NCBI GenBank assembly: GCA_030268105.1
Contig: BSDZ01000101.1
Location: 310,001-374,000 of the forward strand
Direction of reading: 5' to 3'
Length of the DNA: 64,000 nucleotides
Source of the DNA: Volvox africanus
Taxonomy: Eukaryota > Chlorophyta > Chlorophyceae > Chlamydomonadales > Volvocaceae
The notes below the pieces were generated by a model. The model worked only from the letters and a program-made list of their open reading frames with translations. It was not told where the DNA came from and searched no databases. The translations under genes were made by a program, and so were the position numbers. Shown here piece by piece: positions 47,560 to 61,084 of the stretch (position 1 is the first letter of the stretch; each line of letters opens with the position of its first letter).

Positions 47560-47973
47560 ATAAACTTTGCGTAAACTGCGTTACAGTGCGTTACGTGCGT
47601 ATGGTAACGCACTGTACGCAAGATATACGCAAGCTGTTTGCTTAAAGTTAACGCGTGCGTTAGGTTTGCGATCGCGTGCGTTAGGTTTGCGTTAGGCTCG
47701 CGTTAGAACATACGCAAGCCCCCGATTTTCGAGCACCACGAAACGTAATAAAAATTGCAGGGAACTTTTATACTCATTATAAATATTGTTTTCATTTAAA
47801 CAAACTTGAAAACGACGCACTATAACAGACGTTCTGTCAAGTTTTCTATTTCTTTGCGTTAGGCTCGCGTTAGGCTAAAGCAATCTCTAACGCACAAAAC
47901 GCAGCCTTACGCACACATACGCGACCTAACGCAGCCTAACGCGGGCCTAACGCACGAATCTCTTGTTATAGAG
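47560..47973. repeat. CACTA right terminus and subterminal TAACGC/GCGTTA cluster
   Basis: Mirror of the left cluster: GCGTTAG and CTAACGC motifs densify from about 47560 to the terminal inverted repeat. An AT-rich gap with fewer motifs lies near 47730-47850. Confidence 0.85.
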
Positions 47974-47976
47974 GGG
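47974..47976. other. Target-site duplication GGG, right
   Basis: GGG immediately after the right terminus, followed by the unit continuation TATTGGGGGG (TATGGGGGG in other units). Confidence 0.8.
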
Positions 47977-48019
47977 TATTGGGGGGAGGGAGAGCATGCA
48001 GTCGGCGGGCACACTTCTA

Positions 48020-48092
48020 GCGGATTTAGCTCAGTTGGGAGAGCGCTAGACTGAAGATCTAGAGGACGCTAGTTTGATCCTAGCAATTCGCA
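48020..48092 (+). tRNA. tRNA-Phe(GAA), T56 variant
   Basis: T56. Starts 46 bp after the CACTA element end, so its 5' flank is interrupted. Downstream CTGCGCACGCC is diverged. Confidence 0.86.
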
Positions 48093-49017
48093 GGCGCTGC
48101 GCACGCCTCCACGTGGGAAAGGCTTTCAGTTCGGGAGATGGAGATTGTGACTTGGAAGACCCTTATGTTTCAATTGAAGAGCCACACCAGCCATCTCTCG
48201 GCTCGGCTCTCACCACCCAGCACCCTCATGCACGCACCATCCCTGCCCACATGCAGGCAGAGGATTAAGGGACTTGACATCCTGCCCCTGCATGTGTGTT
48301 CATGCATATATGTCCATGTCTATTATTCATGTACCACTCCACACTCTTTACTTCCCTCACTGCTTGTATCTATTCATCCAAGCAAGCAATGAACTTGTGT
48401 GGTAATGACTCCCTAAGCTGTAGCTTAACTGCCATGGTCGTCACTACAATCATATCTCACACCGTCACGCTTATACCTTCATAAGCATGGTGTAGATATC
48501 AATCTAAATCGATGCGGGTCTAAGCGCGCTGCTATGTAATTATCCCGTGCTGCATACGTGGACTTGCCTTCTTGCAGTAACCGCACCTTGAGTCACACTT
48601 CTCACGCTTATGCATGGATCATGCAGGCATTGATGTAATAATATAGCGGATATCATTGCTAATTAACTACGTACACCGGCCTGCGGCCTGCTCCGCGCAT
48701 TGTCAGTTGTTGCAATATTGGTTATGCTGGCAGTGCCACACATGTCATACCGATCTCGAGTATTCATCCATGCAGGATTATGCAAGACTATACAAATATA
48801 CTCAATGATCATAAGGCATTCAATTACGGGTCAGCAGTCTTCTCGTCAGGTCGCGTCGACCGACGCATCAACGATAAATATAAAAGCCGTAATACAACAG
48901 TGAGTACTGTGATGGTGCTGTTGAGGAGGCGTCTGTAGGGGCTAGGCGATAGCATGTTTCGTGCGTGTGGTATGGGTATGGGGGGTGTAGAGCGTGCAGT
49001 CGGCGGGCACACTTCTA

Positions 49018-49090
49018 GCGGATTTAGCTCAGTTGGGAGAGCGCTAGACTGAAGATCTAGAGGACGCTAGTTTGATCCTAGCAATTCGCA
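49018..49090 (+). tRNA. tRNA-Phe(GAA), T56 variant
   Basis: T56; shares the CTGCGCACGCC downstream flank with the copy at 48020. Confidence 0.86.
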
Positions 49091-50013
49091 GGCGCTGCGC
49101 ACGCCTCCACGTGGGAAAGGCTTTCAGTTCGGGAGATGGAGATTGTGACTTGGAAGACCCTTATGTTTCAATAGAAGAGCCACACCAGCCATCTCTCGGC
49201 TCGGCTCACCACCCAGCACCCTCATGCACGCACCATCCCTGCCCACATGCAGGCGGAGGATTAAGGGACTTGACATCCTGCCCCTGCATGTGTGTTCATG
49301 CATATATGTCCATGTCTATTATTCATGTACCACTCCACACTCTTTACTTCCCTCACTGCTTGTATCTATTGATCCAAGCAAGCAATGAACTTGTGTGGTA
49401 GTGACTCCCTAAGCTGTAGCTTAACTGCCATGGTCCTCACTACAATCATATCTCACACCGTCACGCTTATACCTTCATAAGCATGGTGTAGATATCAATC
49501 TAAATCGATGCGGGTCTAAGCGTGCTGCTATGTAATTATCCCGTGCTGCATACGTGGACTTGCCTTCTTGCAGTAACCGCACCTTGAGTCACACTTCTCA
49601 CGCTTATGCATGGATCATGCAGGCATTGATGTAATAATATAGCGGATATCATTGCTAATTAACTACGTACACCGGCCTGCGGCCTGCTCCGCGCATTGTC
49701 AGTTGTTGCAATATTGGTTATGCTGGCAGCGCCACACATGTCATACCGACCTCGAGTATTCATCCATGCAGGATTATGCAAGACTATACAAATATACTCA
49801 ATGATCATAAGGCATTCAATTACGGGTCAGCAGTCTTCTCGTCAGGTCGCGTCGACCGACGCATCAACGATAAATATAAAAGCCGTAATACAACAGTGAG
49901 TACTGTGATGGTGCTGTTGAGGAGGCGTCTGTAGAGGCTAGGCCATAGCATGTTTCGTGCGTGCGGTATGGGTATGGGGGGTGTAGAGCGTGCAGTCGGC
50001 GGGCACACTTCTA

Positions 50014-50086
50014 GCGGATTTAGCTCAGTTGGGAGAGCGCTAGACTGAAGATCTAGAGGACGCTAGTTCGATCCTAGCAATTCGCA
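50014..50086 (+). tRNA. tRNA-Phe(GAA), canonical class
   Basis: C56, intact. Confidence 0.95.
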
Positions 50087-51051
50087 GGCGCTGAGCACAC
50101 CTCCACGTGGGAAAGGCCTACAGTTCGGGAGATGGAGATTGTGACTTGGAAGACCCTTATGTTTCAATTGAAGAGCCACACCAGCCATCTCTCGGCTCGG
50201 CTCTCACCACCCAGCACCCTCATGCACGCACCATCCCTGCCCACATGCAGGCAGAGGATTAAGGGACTTGACATCCTGCCCCTGCATGTGTGTTCATGCA
50301 TATATGTCCATGTCTATTATTCATGTACCACTCCACACTCTTTACTTCCCTCACTGCTTGTATCTATTCATCCAAGCAAGCAATGAACTTGTGTGGTAGT
50401 GACTCCCTTGTGTAGCTTAACTGCCATGGTCGTCGCTACAATCATATCTCACACCGTCACGCTTATACCTTGATAAGCATGGTGTAGATATCAATCTAAA
50501 TCGATGCGGGTCTAAGCGCGCTGCTATGTAATTATCCCGTGCTGCATACGTGGACTTGCCTTCTTGCAGTAACCGCACCTTGAGTCACACTTCTCACGCT
50601 TATGCATGGATCATGCAGGCATTGATGTAATAATATAGCGGATATCATTACGTATTGAATTACGCAATGTAATAATATAGCGGATATCATTGCTAATTAA
50701 CTACGTACACCGGCCTGCGGCCTGCTCCGCGCATTGTCAGTTGTTGCAATATTGGTTATGCTGGCAGCGCCACACATGTCATACCAATCTCTAGTATTCA
50801 TCCATGCAGGATTATGCAAGACTATACAAATATACTCAATGATCATAAGGCATTCAATTACGGGTCAGCAGTCTTCTCGTCAGGTCGCGTCGACCGACGC
50901 ATCAACGATAAATATAAAAGCCGTAATACAACAGTGAGTACTGTGATGGTGCTGTTGAGGAGGCGTCTGTAGAGGCTAGGCCATAGCATGTTTCGTGCGT
51001 GCGGTATGGGTATGGGGGGTGTAGAGCGTGCAGTCGGCGGGCACACTTCTA

Positions 51052-51124
51052 GCGGATTTAGCTCAGTTGGGAGAGCGCTAGACTGAAGATCTAGAGGACG
51101 CTAGTTCGATCCTAGCAATTCGCA
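51052..51124 (+). tRNA. tRNA-Phe(GAA), canonical class
   Basis: C56, intact. The only unit with the 42-bp insertion in the right block; CTCTAG marker upstream. Confidence 0.95.
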
Positions 51125-52047
51125 GGCGCTGAGCACACCTCCACGTGGGAAAGGCCTACAGTTCGGGAGATGGAGATTGTGACTTGGAAGACCCTTATGT
51201 TTCAATTGAAGAGCCACACCAGCCATCTCTCGGCTCGGCTCTCACCACCCAGCACCCTCATGCACGCACCATCCCTGCCCACATGCAGGCAGAGGATTAA
51301 GGGACTTGACATCCTGCCCCTGCATGTGTGTTCATGCATATATGTCCATGTCTATTATTCATGTACCACTCCACACTCTTTACTTCCCTCACTGCTTGTA
51401 TCTATTCATCCAAGCAAGCAATGAACTTGTGTGGTAGTGACTCCCTTGTGTAGCTTAACTGCCATGGTCGTCGCTACAATCATATCTCACACTGTCACGC
51501 TTATACCTTGATAAGCATGGTGTAGATATCAATCTAAATCGATGCGGGTCTAAGCGCGCTGCTATGTAATTATCCCGTGCTGCATACGTGGACTTGCCTT
51601 CTTGCAGTAACCGCACCTTGAGTCACACTTCTCACGCTTATGCATGGATCATGCAGGCATTGATGTAATAATATAGCGGATATCATTGCTAATTAACTAC
51701 GTACACCGGCCTGCGGCCTGCTCCGCGCATTGTCAGTTGTTGCAATATTGGTTATGCTGGCAGCGCCACACATGTCATACCAATCTCGAGTATTCATCCA
51801 TGCAGGATTATGCAAGACTATACAAATATACTCAATGATCATAAGGCATTCAATTACGGGTCAGCAGTCTTCTCGTCAGGTCGCGTCGACCGACGCATCA
51901 ACGATAAATATAAAAGCCGTAATACAACAGTGAGTACTGTGATGGTGCTGTTGAGGAGGCGTCTGTAGAGGCTAGGCCATAGCATGTTTCGTGCGTGCGG
52001 TATGGGTATGGGGGGTGTAGAGCGTGCAGTCGGCGGGCACACTTCTA

Positions 52048-52120
52048 GCGGATTTAGCTCAGTTGGGAGAGCGCTAGACTGAAGATCTAGAGGACGCTAG
52101 TTCGATCCTAGCAATTCGCA
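52048..52120 (+). tRNA. tRNA-Phe(GAA), canonical class
   Basis: C56, intact; 996-bp spacing. Confidence 0.95.
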
Positions 52121-53043
52121 GGCGCTGAGCACACCTCCACGTGGGAAAGGCCTACAGTTCGGGAGATGGAGATTGTGACTTGGAAGACCCTTATGTTTCA
52201 ATTGAAGAGCCACACCAGCCATCTCTCGGCTCGGCTCTCACCACCCAGCACCCTCATGCACGCACCATCCCTGCCCACATGCAGGCAGAGGATTAAGGGA
52301 CTTGACATCCTGCCCCTGCATGTGTGTTCATGCATATATGTCCATGTCTATTATTCATGTACCACTCCACACTCTTTACTTCCCTCACTGCTTGTATCTA
52401 TTCATCCAAGCAAGCAATGAACTTGTGTGGTAGTGACTCCCTTGTGTAGCTTAACTGCCATGGTCGTCGCTACAATCATATCTCACACTGTCACGCTTAT
52501 ACCTTGATAAGCATGGTGTAGATATCAATCTAAATCGATGCGGGTCTAAGCGCGCTGCTATGTAATTATCCCGTGCTGCATACGTGGACTTGCCTTCTTG
52601 CAGTAACCGCACCTTGAGTCACACTTCTCACGCTTATGCATGGATCATGCAGGCATTGATGTAATAATATAGCGGATATCATTGCTAATTAACTACGTAC
52701 ACCGGCCTGCGGCCTGCTCCGCGCATTGTCAGTTGTTGCAATATTGGTTATGCTGGCAGCGCCACACATGTCATACCAATCTCGAGTATTCATCCATGCA
52801 GGATTATGCAAGACTATACAAATATACTCAATGATCATAAGGCATTCAATTACGGGTCAGCAGTCTTCTCGTCAGGTCGCGTCGACCGACGCATCAACGA
52901 TAAATATAAAAGCCGTAATACAACAGTGAGTACTGTGATGGTGCTGTTGAGGAGGCGTCTGTAGAGGCTAGGCCATAGCATGTTTCGTGCGTGCGGTATG
53001 GGTATGGGGGGTGTAGAGCGTGCAGTCGGCGGGCACACTTCTA

Positions 53044-53116
53044 GCGGATTTAGCTCAGTTGGGAGAGCGCTAGACTGAAGATCTAGAGGACGCTAGTTCG
53101 ATCCTAGCAATTCGCA
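53044..53116 (+). tRNA. tRNA-Phe(GAA), canonical class
   Basis: C56, intact; the unit looks the same as its left neighbour. Confidence 0.95.
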
Positions 53117-54039
53117 GGCGCTGAGCACACCTCCACGTGGGAAAGGCCTACAGTTCGGGAGATGGAGATTGTGACTTGGAAGACCCTTATGTTTCAATTG
53201 AAGAGCCACACCAGCCATCTCTCGGCTCGGCTCTCACCACCCAGCACCCTCATGCACGCACCATCCCTGCCCACATGCAGGCAGAGGATTAAGGGACTTG
53301 ACATCCTGCCCCTGCATGTGTGTTCATGCATATATGTCCATGTCTATTATTCATGTACCACTCCACACTCTTTACTTCCCTCACTGCTTGTATCTATTCA
53401 TCCAAGCAAGCAATGAACTTGTGTGGTAGTGACTCCCTTGTGTAGCTTAACTGCCATGGTCGTCGCTACAATCATATCTCACACTGTCACGCTTATACCT
53501 TGATAAGCATGGTGTAGATATCAATCTAAATCGATGCGGGTCTAAGCGCGCTGCTATGTAATTATCCCGTGCTGCATACGTGGACTTGCCTTCTTGCAGT
53601 AACCGCACCTTGAGTCACACTTCTCACGCTTATGCATGGATCATGCAGGCATTGATGTAATAATATAGCGGATATCATTGCTAATTAACTACGTACACCG
53701 GCCTGCGGCCTGCTCCGCGCATTGTCAGTTGTTGCAATATTGGTTATGCTGGCAGCGCCACACATGTCATACCAATCTCGAGTATTCATCCATGCAGGAT
53801 TATGCAAGACTATACAAATATACTCAATGATCATAAGGCATTCAATTACGGGTCAGCAGTCTTCTCGTCAGGTCGCGTCGACCGACGCATCAACGATAAA
53901 TATAAAAGCCGTAATACAACAGTGAGTACTGTGATGGTGCTGTTGAGGAGGCGTCTGTAGAGGCTAGGCCATAGCATGTTTCGTGCGTGCGGTATGGGTA
54001 TGGGGGGTGTAGAGCGTGCAGTCGGCGGGCACACTTCTA

Positions 54040-54112
54040 GCGGATTTAGCTCAGTTGGGAGAGCGCTAGACTGAAGATCTAGAGGACGCTAGTTCGATCC
54101 TAGCAATTCGCA
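54040..54112 (+). tRNA. tRNA-Phe(GAA), canonical class
   Basis: C56, intact. Confidence 0.95.
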
Positions 54113-55035
54113 GGCGCTGAGCACACCTCCACGTGGGAAAGGCCTACAGTTCGGGAGATGGAGATTGTGACTTGGAAGACCCTTATGTTTCAATTGAAGA
54201 GCCACACCAGCCATCTCTCGGCTCGGCTCTCACCACCCAGCACCCTCATGCACGCACCATCCCTGCCCACATGCAGGCAGAGGATTAAGGGACTTGACAT
54301 CCTGCCCCTGCATGTGTGTTCATGCATATATGTCCATGTCTATTATTCATGTACCACTCCACACTCTTTACTTCCCTCACTGCTTGTATCTATTCATCCA
54401 AGCAAGCAATGAACTTGTGTGGTAGTGACTCCCTTGTGTAGCTTAACTGCCATGGTCGTCGCTACAATCATATCTCACACCGTCACGCTTATACCTTGAT
54501 AAGCATGGTGTAGATATCAATCTAAATCGATGCGGGTCTAAGCGCGCTGCTATGTAATTATCCCGTGCTGCATACGTGGACTTGCCTTCTTGCAGTAACC
54601 GCACCTTGAGTCACACTTCTCACGCTTATGCATGGATCATGCAGGCATTGATGTAATAATATAGCGGATATCATTGCTAATTAACTACGTACACCGGCCT
54701 GCGGCCTGCTCCGCGCATTGTCAGTTGTTGCAATATTGGTTATGCTGGCAGCGCCACACATGTCATACCAATCTCGAGTATTCATCCATGCAGGATTATG
54801 CAAGACTATACAAATATACTCAATGATCATAAGGCATTCAATTACGGGTCAGCAGTCTTCTCGTCAGGTCGCGTCGACCGACGCATCAACGATAAATATG
54901 AAAGCCGTAATACAACAGTGAGTACTGTGATGGTGCTGTTGAGGAGGCGTCTGTAGAGGCTAGGCCATAGCATGTTTCGTGCGTGCGGTATGGGTATGAG
55001 GGGTGTAGAGCGTGCAGTCGGCGGGCACACATCTA

Positions 55036-55108
55036 GCGGATTTAGCTCAGTTGGGAGAGCGCTAGGCTGAAGATCTAGAGGACGCTAGTTTGATCCTAGC
55101 AATTCGCA
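55036..55108 (+). tRNA. tRNA-Phe(GAA), T56 + G31 variant
   Basis: T56 and G31:T39. Downstream GGCCTACAG is the canonical-unit version, so this unit is a mosaic. Confidence 0.85.
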
Positions 55109-56031
55109 GGCGTTGAGCACACCTCCACGTGGGAAAGGCCTACAGTTCGGGAGATGGAGATTGTGACTTGGAAGACCCTTATGTTTCAATTGAAGAGCCA
55201 CACCAGCCATCTCTCGGCTCAGCTCACCACCCAGCACCCTCATGCACGCACCATCCCTGCCCACATGCAGGCAGAGGATTAAGGGACTTGACATCCTGCC
55301 CCTGCATGTGTGTTCATGCATATATGTCCATGTCTATTATTCATGTACCACTCCACACTCTTTACTTCCCTCACTGCTTGTATCTATTCATCCAAGCAAG
55401 CAATGAACTTGTGTGGTAGTGACTCCCTTGTGTAGCTTAACTGCCATGGTCGTCGCTACAATCATATCTCACACCGTCACGCTTATACCTTGATAAGCAT
55501 GGTGTAGATATCAATCTAAATCGATGCGGGTCTAAGCGCGCTGCTATGTAATTATCCCGTGCTGCATACGTGGACTTGCCTTCTTGCAGTAACCGCACCT
55601 TGAGTCACACTTCTCACGCTTATGCATGGATCATGCAGGCATTGATGTAATAATATAGCGGATATCATTGCTAATTAACTACGTACACCGGCCTGCGGCC
55701 TGCTCCGCGCATTGTCAGTTGTTGCAATATTGGTTATGCTGGCAGCGCCACACATGTCATACCAATCTCGAGTATTCATCCATGCAGGATTATGCAAGAC
55801 TATACGAATATATACTCAATGATCATAAGACATTTAATTACGGGTCAGCAGTCTTCTCGTCAGGTCGCGTCGACCGACGCATCAACGATAAATATGAAAG
55901 CCGTAATACAACAGTGAGTACTGTGATGGTGCTGTTGAGGAGGCGTCTGTAGAGGCTAGGCCATAGCATGTTTCGTGCGTGCGGTATGGGTATGGGGGGT
56001 GTAGAGCGTGCAGTCGGCGGGCACACTTCTA

Positions 56032-56104
56032 GCGGATTTAGCTCAGTTGGGAGAGCGCTAGACTGAAGATCTAGAGGACGCTAGTTCGATCCTAGCAATT
56101 CGCA
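56032..56104 (+). tRNA. tRNA-Phe(GAA), canonical class
   Basis: C56, intact, but upstream TATGAAA belongs to the T56 unit type: a mosaic in the opposite sense. Confidence 0.95.
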
Positions 56105-57027
56105 GGCGCTGAGCACACCTCCACGTGGGAAAGGCCTACAGTTCGTGAGATGGAGATTGTGACTTGGAAGACCCTTATGTTTCAATTGAAGAGCCACACC
56201 AGCCATCTCTCGGCTCGGCTCTCACCACCCAGCACCCTCATGCACGCACCATCCCTGCCCACATGCAGGCAGAGGATTAAGGGACTTGACATCCTGCCCC
56301 TGCATGTGTGTTCATGCATATATGTCCATGTCTATTATTCATGTACCACTCCACACTCTTTACTTCCCTCACTGCTTGTATCTATTCATCCAAGCAAGCA
56401 ATGAACTTGTGTGGTAGTGACTCCCTTGTGTAGCTTAACTGCCATGGTCGTCGCTACAATCATATCTCACACTGTCACGCTTATACCTTGATAAGCATGG
56501 TGTAGATATCAATCTAAATCGATGCGGGTCTAAGCGCGCTGCTATGTAATTATCCCGTGCTGCATACGTGGACTTGCCTTCTTGCAGTAACCGCACCTTG
56601 AGTCACACTTCTCACGCTTATGCATGGATCATGCAGGCATTGATGTAATAATATAGCGGATATCATTGCTAATTAACTACGTACACCGGCCTGCGGCCTG
56701 CTCCGCGCATTGTCAGTTGTTGCAATATTGGTTATGCTGGCAGCGCCACACATGTCATACCAATCTCGAGTATTCATCCATGCAGGATTATGCAAGACTA
56801 TACAAATATACTCAATGATCATAAGGCATTCAATTACGGGTCAGCAGTCTTCTCGTCAGGTCGCGTCGACCGACGCATCAACGATAAATATAAAAGCCGT
56901 AATACAACAGTGAGTACTGTGATGGTGCTGTTGAGGAGGCGTCTGTAGAGGCTAGGCCATAGCATGTTTCGTGCGTGCGGTATGGGTATGGGGGGTGTAG
57001 AGCGTGCAGTCGGCGGGCACACTTCTA

Positions 57028-57100
57028 GCGGATTTAGCTCAGTTGGGAGAGCGCTAGACTGAAGATCTAGAGGACGCTAGTTCGATCCTAGCAATTCGCA
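57028..57100 (+). tRNA. tRNA-Phe(GAA), canonical class
   Basis: C56, intact. Confidence 0.95.
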
Positions 57101-58023
57101 GGCGCTGAGCACACCTCCACGTGGGAAAGGCCTACAGTTCGGGAGATGGAGATTGTGACTTGGAAGACCCTTATGTTTCAATTGAAGAGCCACACCAGCC
57201 ATCTCTCGGCTCGGCTCTCACCACCCAGCACCCTCATGCACGCACCATCCCTGCCCACATGCAGGCAGAGGATTAAGGGACTTGACATCCTGCCCCTGCA
57301 TGTGTGTTCATGCATATATGTCCATGTCTATTATTCATGTACCACTCCACACTCTTTACTTCCCTCACTGCTTGTATCTATTCATCCAAGCAAGCAATGA
57401 ACTTGTGTGGTAGTGACTCCCTTGTGTAGCTTAACTGCCATGGTCGTCGCTACAATCATATCTCACACTGTCACGCTTATACCTTGATAAGCATGGTGTA
57501 GATATCAATCTAAATCGATGCGGGTCTAAGCGCGCTGCTATGTAATTATCCCGTGCTGCATACGTGGACTTGCCTTCTTGCAGTAACCGCACCTTGAGTC
57601 ACACTTCTCACGCTTATGCATGGATCATGCAGGCATTGATGTAATAATATAGCGGATATCATTGCTAATTAACTACGTACACCGGCCTGCGGCCTGCTCC
57701 GCGCATTGTCAGTTGTTGCAATATTGGTTATGCTGGCAGCGCCACACATGTCATACCAATCTCGAGTATTCATCCATGCAGGATTATGCAAGACTATACA
57801 AATATACTCAATGATCATAAGGCATTCAATTACGGGTCAGCAGTCTTCTCGTCAGGTCGCGTCGACCGACGCATCAACGATAAATATAAAAGCCGTAATA
57901 CAACAGTGAGTACTGTGATGGTGCTGTTGAGGAGGCGTCTGTAGAGGCTAGGCCATAGCATGTTTCGTGCGTGCGGTATGGGTATGGGGGGTGTAGAGCG
58001 TGCAGTCGGCGGGCACACTTCTA

Positions 58024-58096
58024 GCGGATTTAGCTCAGTTGGGAGAGCGCTAGACTGAAGATCTAGAGGACGCTAGTTCGATCCTAGCAATTCGCA
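58024..58096 (+). tRNA. tRNA-Phe(GAA), canonical class
   Basis: C56, intact. Counterpart of the copy at 410 at an offset of 57614. Confidence 0.95.
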
Positions 58097-59019
58097 GGCG
58101 CTGAGCACACCTCCACGTGGGAAAGGCCTACAGTTCGGGAGATGGAGATTGTGACTTGGAAGACCCTTATGTTTCAATTGAAGAGCCACACCAGCCATCT
58201 CTCGGCTCGGCTCTCACCACCCAGCACCCTCATGCACGCACCATCCCTGCCCACATGCAGGCAGAGGATTAAGGGACTTGACATCCTGCCCCTGCATGTG
58301 TGTTCATGCATATATGTCCATGTCTATTATTCATGTACCACTCCACACTCTTTACTTCCCTCACTGCTTGTATCTATTCATCCAAGCAAGCAATGAACTT
58401 GTGTGGTAGTGACTCCCTTGTGTAGCTTAACTGCCATGGTCGTCGCTACAATCATATCTCACACCGTCACGCTTATACCTTGATAAGCATGGTGTAGATA
58501 TCAATCTAAATCGATGCGGGTCTAAGCGCGCTGCTATGTAATTATCCCGTGCTGCATACGTGGACTTGCCTTCTTGCAGTAACCGCACCTTGAGTCACAC
58601 TTCTCACGCTTATGCATGGATCATGCAGGCATTGATGTAATAATATAGCGGATATCATTGCTAATTAACTACGTACACCGGCCTGCGGCCTGCTCCGCGC
58701 ATTGTCAGTTGTTGCAATATTGGTTATGCTGGCAGCGCCACACATGTCATACCAATCTCGAGTATTCATCCATGCAGGATTATGCAAGACTATACAAATA
58801 TACTCAATGATCATAAGGCATTCAATTACGGGTCAGCAGTCTTCTCGTCAGGTCGCGTCGACCGACGCATCAACGATAAATATGAAAGCCGTAATACAAC
58901 AGTGAGTACTGTGATGGTGCTGTTGAGGAGGCGTCTGTAGAGGCTAGGCCATAGCATGTTTCGTGCGTGCGGTATGGGTATGAGGGGTGTAGAGCGTGCA
59001 GTCGGCGGGCACACATCTA

Positions 59020-59092
59020 GCGGATTTAGCTCAGTTGGGAGAGCGCTAGGCTGAAGATCTAGAGGACGCTAGTTTGATCCTAGCAATTCGCA
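59020..59092 (+). tRNA. tRNA-Phe(GAA), T56 + G31 variant
   Basis: T56 and G31:T39; counterpart of 1406. Confidence 0.85.
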
Positions 59093-60015
59093 GGCGTTGA
59101 GCACACCTCCACGTGGGAAAGGCTTTCAGTTCGGGAGATGGAGATTGTGACTTGGAAGACCCTTATGTTTCAATTGAAGAGCCACACCAGCCATCTCTCG
59201 GCTCAGCTCACCACCCAGCACCCTCATGCACGCACCATCCCTGCCCACATGCAGGCAGAGGATTAAGGGACTTGACATCCTGCCCCTGCATGTGTGTTCA
59301 TGCATATATGTCCATGTCTATTATTCATGTACCACTCCACACTCTTTACTTCCCTCACTGCTTGTATCTATTCATCCAAGCAAGCAATGAACTTGTGTGG
59401 TAGTGACTCCCTTGTGTAGCTTAACTGCCATGGTCGTCGCTACAATCATATCTCACACCGTCACGCTTATACCTTGATAAGCATGGTGTAGATATCAATC
59501 TAAATCGATGCGGGTCTAAGCGCGCTGCTATGTAATTATCCCGTGCTGCATACGTGGACTTGCCTTCTTGCAGTAACCGCACCTTGAGTCACACTTCTCA
59601 CGCTTATGCATGGATCATGCAGGCATTGATGTAATAATATAGCGGATATCATTGCTAATTAACTACGTACACCGGCCTGCGGCCTGCTCCGCGCATTGTC
59701 AGTTGTTGCAATATTGGTTATGCTGGCAGCGCCACACATGTCATACCAATCTCGAGTATTCATCCATGCAGGATTATGCAAGACTATACGAATATATACT
59801 CAATGATCATAAGACATTTAATTACGGGTCAGCAGTCTTCTCGTCAGGTCGCGTCGACCGACGCATCAACGATAAATATGAAAGCCGTAATACAACAGTG
59901 AGTACTGTGATGGTGCTGTTGAGGAGGCGTCTGTAGAGGCTAGGCCATAGCATGTTTCGTGCGTGCGGTATGGGTATGAGGGGTGTAGAGCGTGCAGTCG
60001 GCGGGCACACATCTA

Positions 60016-60088
60016 GCGGATTTAGCTCAGTTGGGAGAGCGCTAGACTGAAGATCTAGAGGACGCTAGTTTGATCCTAGCAATTCGCA
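60016..60088 (+). tRNA. tRNA-Phe(GAA), T56 variant
   Basis: T56; counterpart of 2402. Confidence 0.87.
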
Positions 60089-61011
60089 GGCGTTGAGCAC
60101 ACCTCCACGTGGGAAAGGCTTTCAGTTCGGGAGATGGAGATTGTGACTTGGAAGACCCTTATGTTTCAATTGAAGAGCCACACCAGCCATCTCTCGGCTC
60201 AGCTCACCACCCAGCACCCTCATGCACGCACCATCCCTGCCCACATGCAGGCAGAGGATTAAGGGACTTGACATCCTGCCCCTGCATGTGTGTTCATGCA
60301 TATATGTCCATGTCTATTATTCATGTACCACTCCACACTCTTTACTTCCCTCACTGCTTGTATCTATTCATCCAAGCAAGCAATGAACTTGTGTGGTAGT
60401 GACTCCCTTGTGTAGCTTAACTGCCATGGTCGTCGCTACAATCATATCTCACACCGTCACGCTTATACCTTGATAAGCATGGTGTAGATATCAATCTAAA
60501 TCGATGCGGGTCTAAGCGCGCTGCTATGTAATTATCCCGTGCTGCATACGTGGACTTGCCTTCTTGCAGTAACCGCACCTTGAGTCACACTTCTCACGCT
60601 TATGCATGGATCATGCAGGCATTGATGTAATAATATAGCGGATATCATTGCTAATTAACTACGTACACCGGCCTGCGGCCTGCTCCGCGCATTGTCAGTT
60701 GTTGCAATATTGGTTATGCTGGCAGCGCCACACATGTCATACCAATCTCGAGTATTCATCCATGCAGGATTATGCAAGACTATACGAATATATACTCAAT
60801 GATCATAAGACATTTAATTACGGGTCAGCAGTCTTCTCGTCAGGTCGCGTCGACCGACGCATCAACGATAAATATGAAAGCCGTAATACAACAGTGAGTA
60901 CTGTGATGGTGCTGTTGAGGAGGCGTCTGTAGAGGCTAGGCCATAGCATGTTTCGTGCGTGCGGTATGGGTATGAGGGGTGTAGAGCGTGCAGTCGGCGG
61001 GCACACATCTA

Positions 61012-61084
61012 GCGGATTTAGCTCAGTTGGGAGAGCGCTAGACTGAAGATCTAGAGGACGCTAGTTTGATCCTAGCAATTCGCA
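61012..61084 (+). tRNA. tRNA-Phe(GAA), T56 variant
   Basis: T56; counterpart of 3398. Confidence 0.87.

Larger units (their letters stand above)
42947..47973. mobile_element. CACTA-like (En/Spm-type) DNA transposon, 5027 bp
   Basis: Starts CACTATAACAAG and ends CTTGTTATAGAG, so the termini are inverted repeats with a single CACTA mismatch (CTCTA on the right). The similarity continues inward through ATTCGTGCGTTAG and GCGTTAGG motifs. It is flanked on both sides by GGG, and removing the element plus one GGG restores the usual unit sequence GGTATGGGTAT. A 3-bp target duplication, CACTA termini and dense subterminal motif repeats are hallmarks of this superfamily. I find no recognisable TNP2-like transposase, so it may be non-autonomous. 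The single gene inside runs on the - strand. It sits 46 bp upstream of a tRNA copy. Confidence 0.88.
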
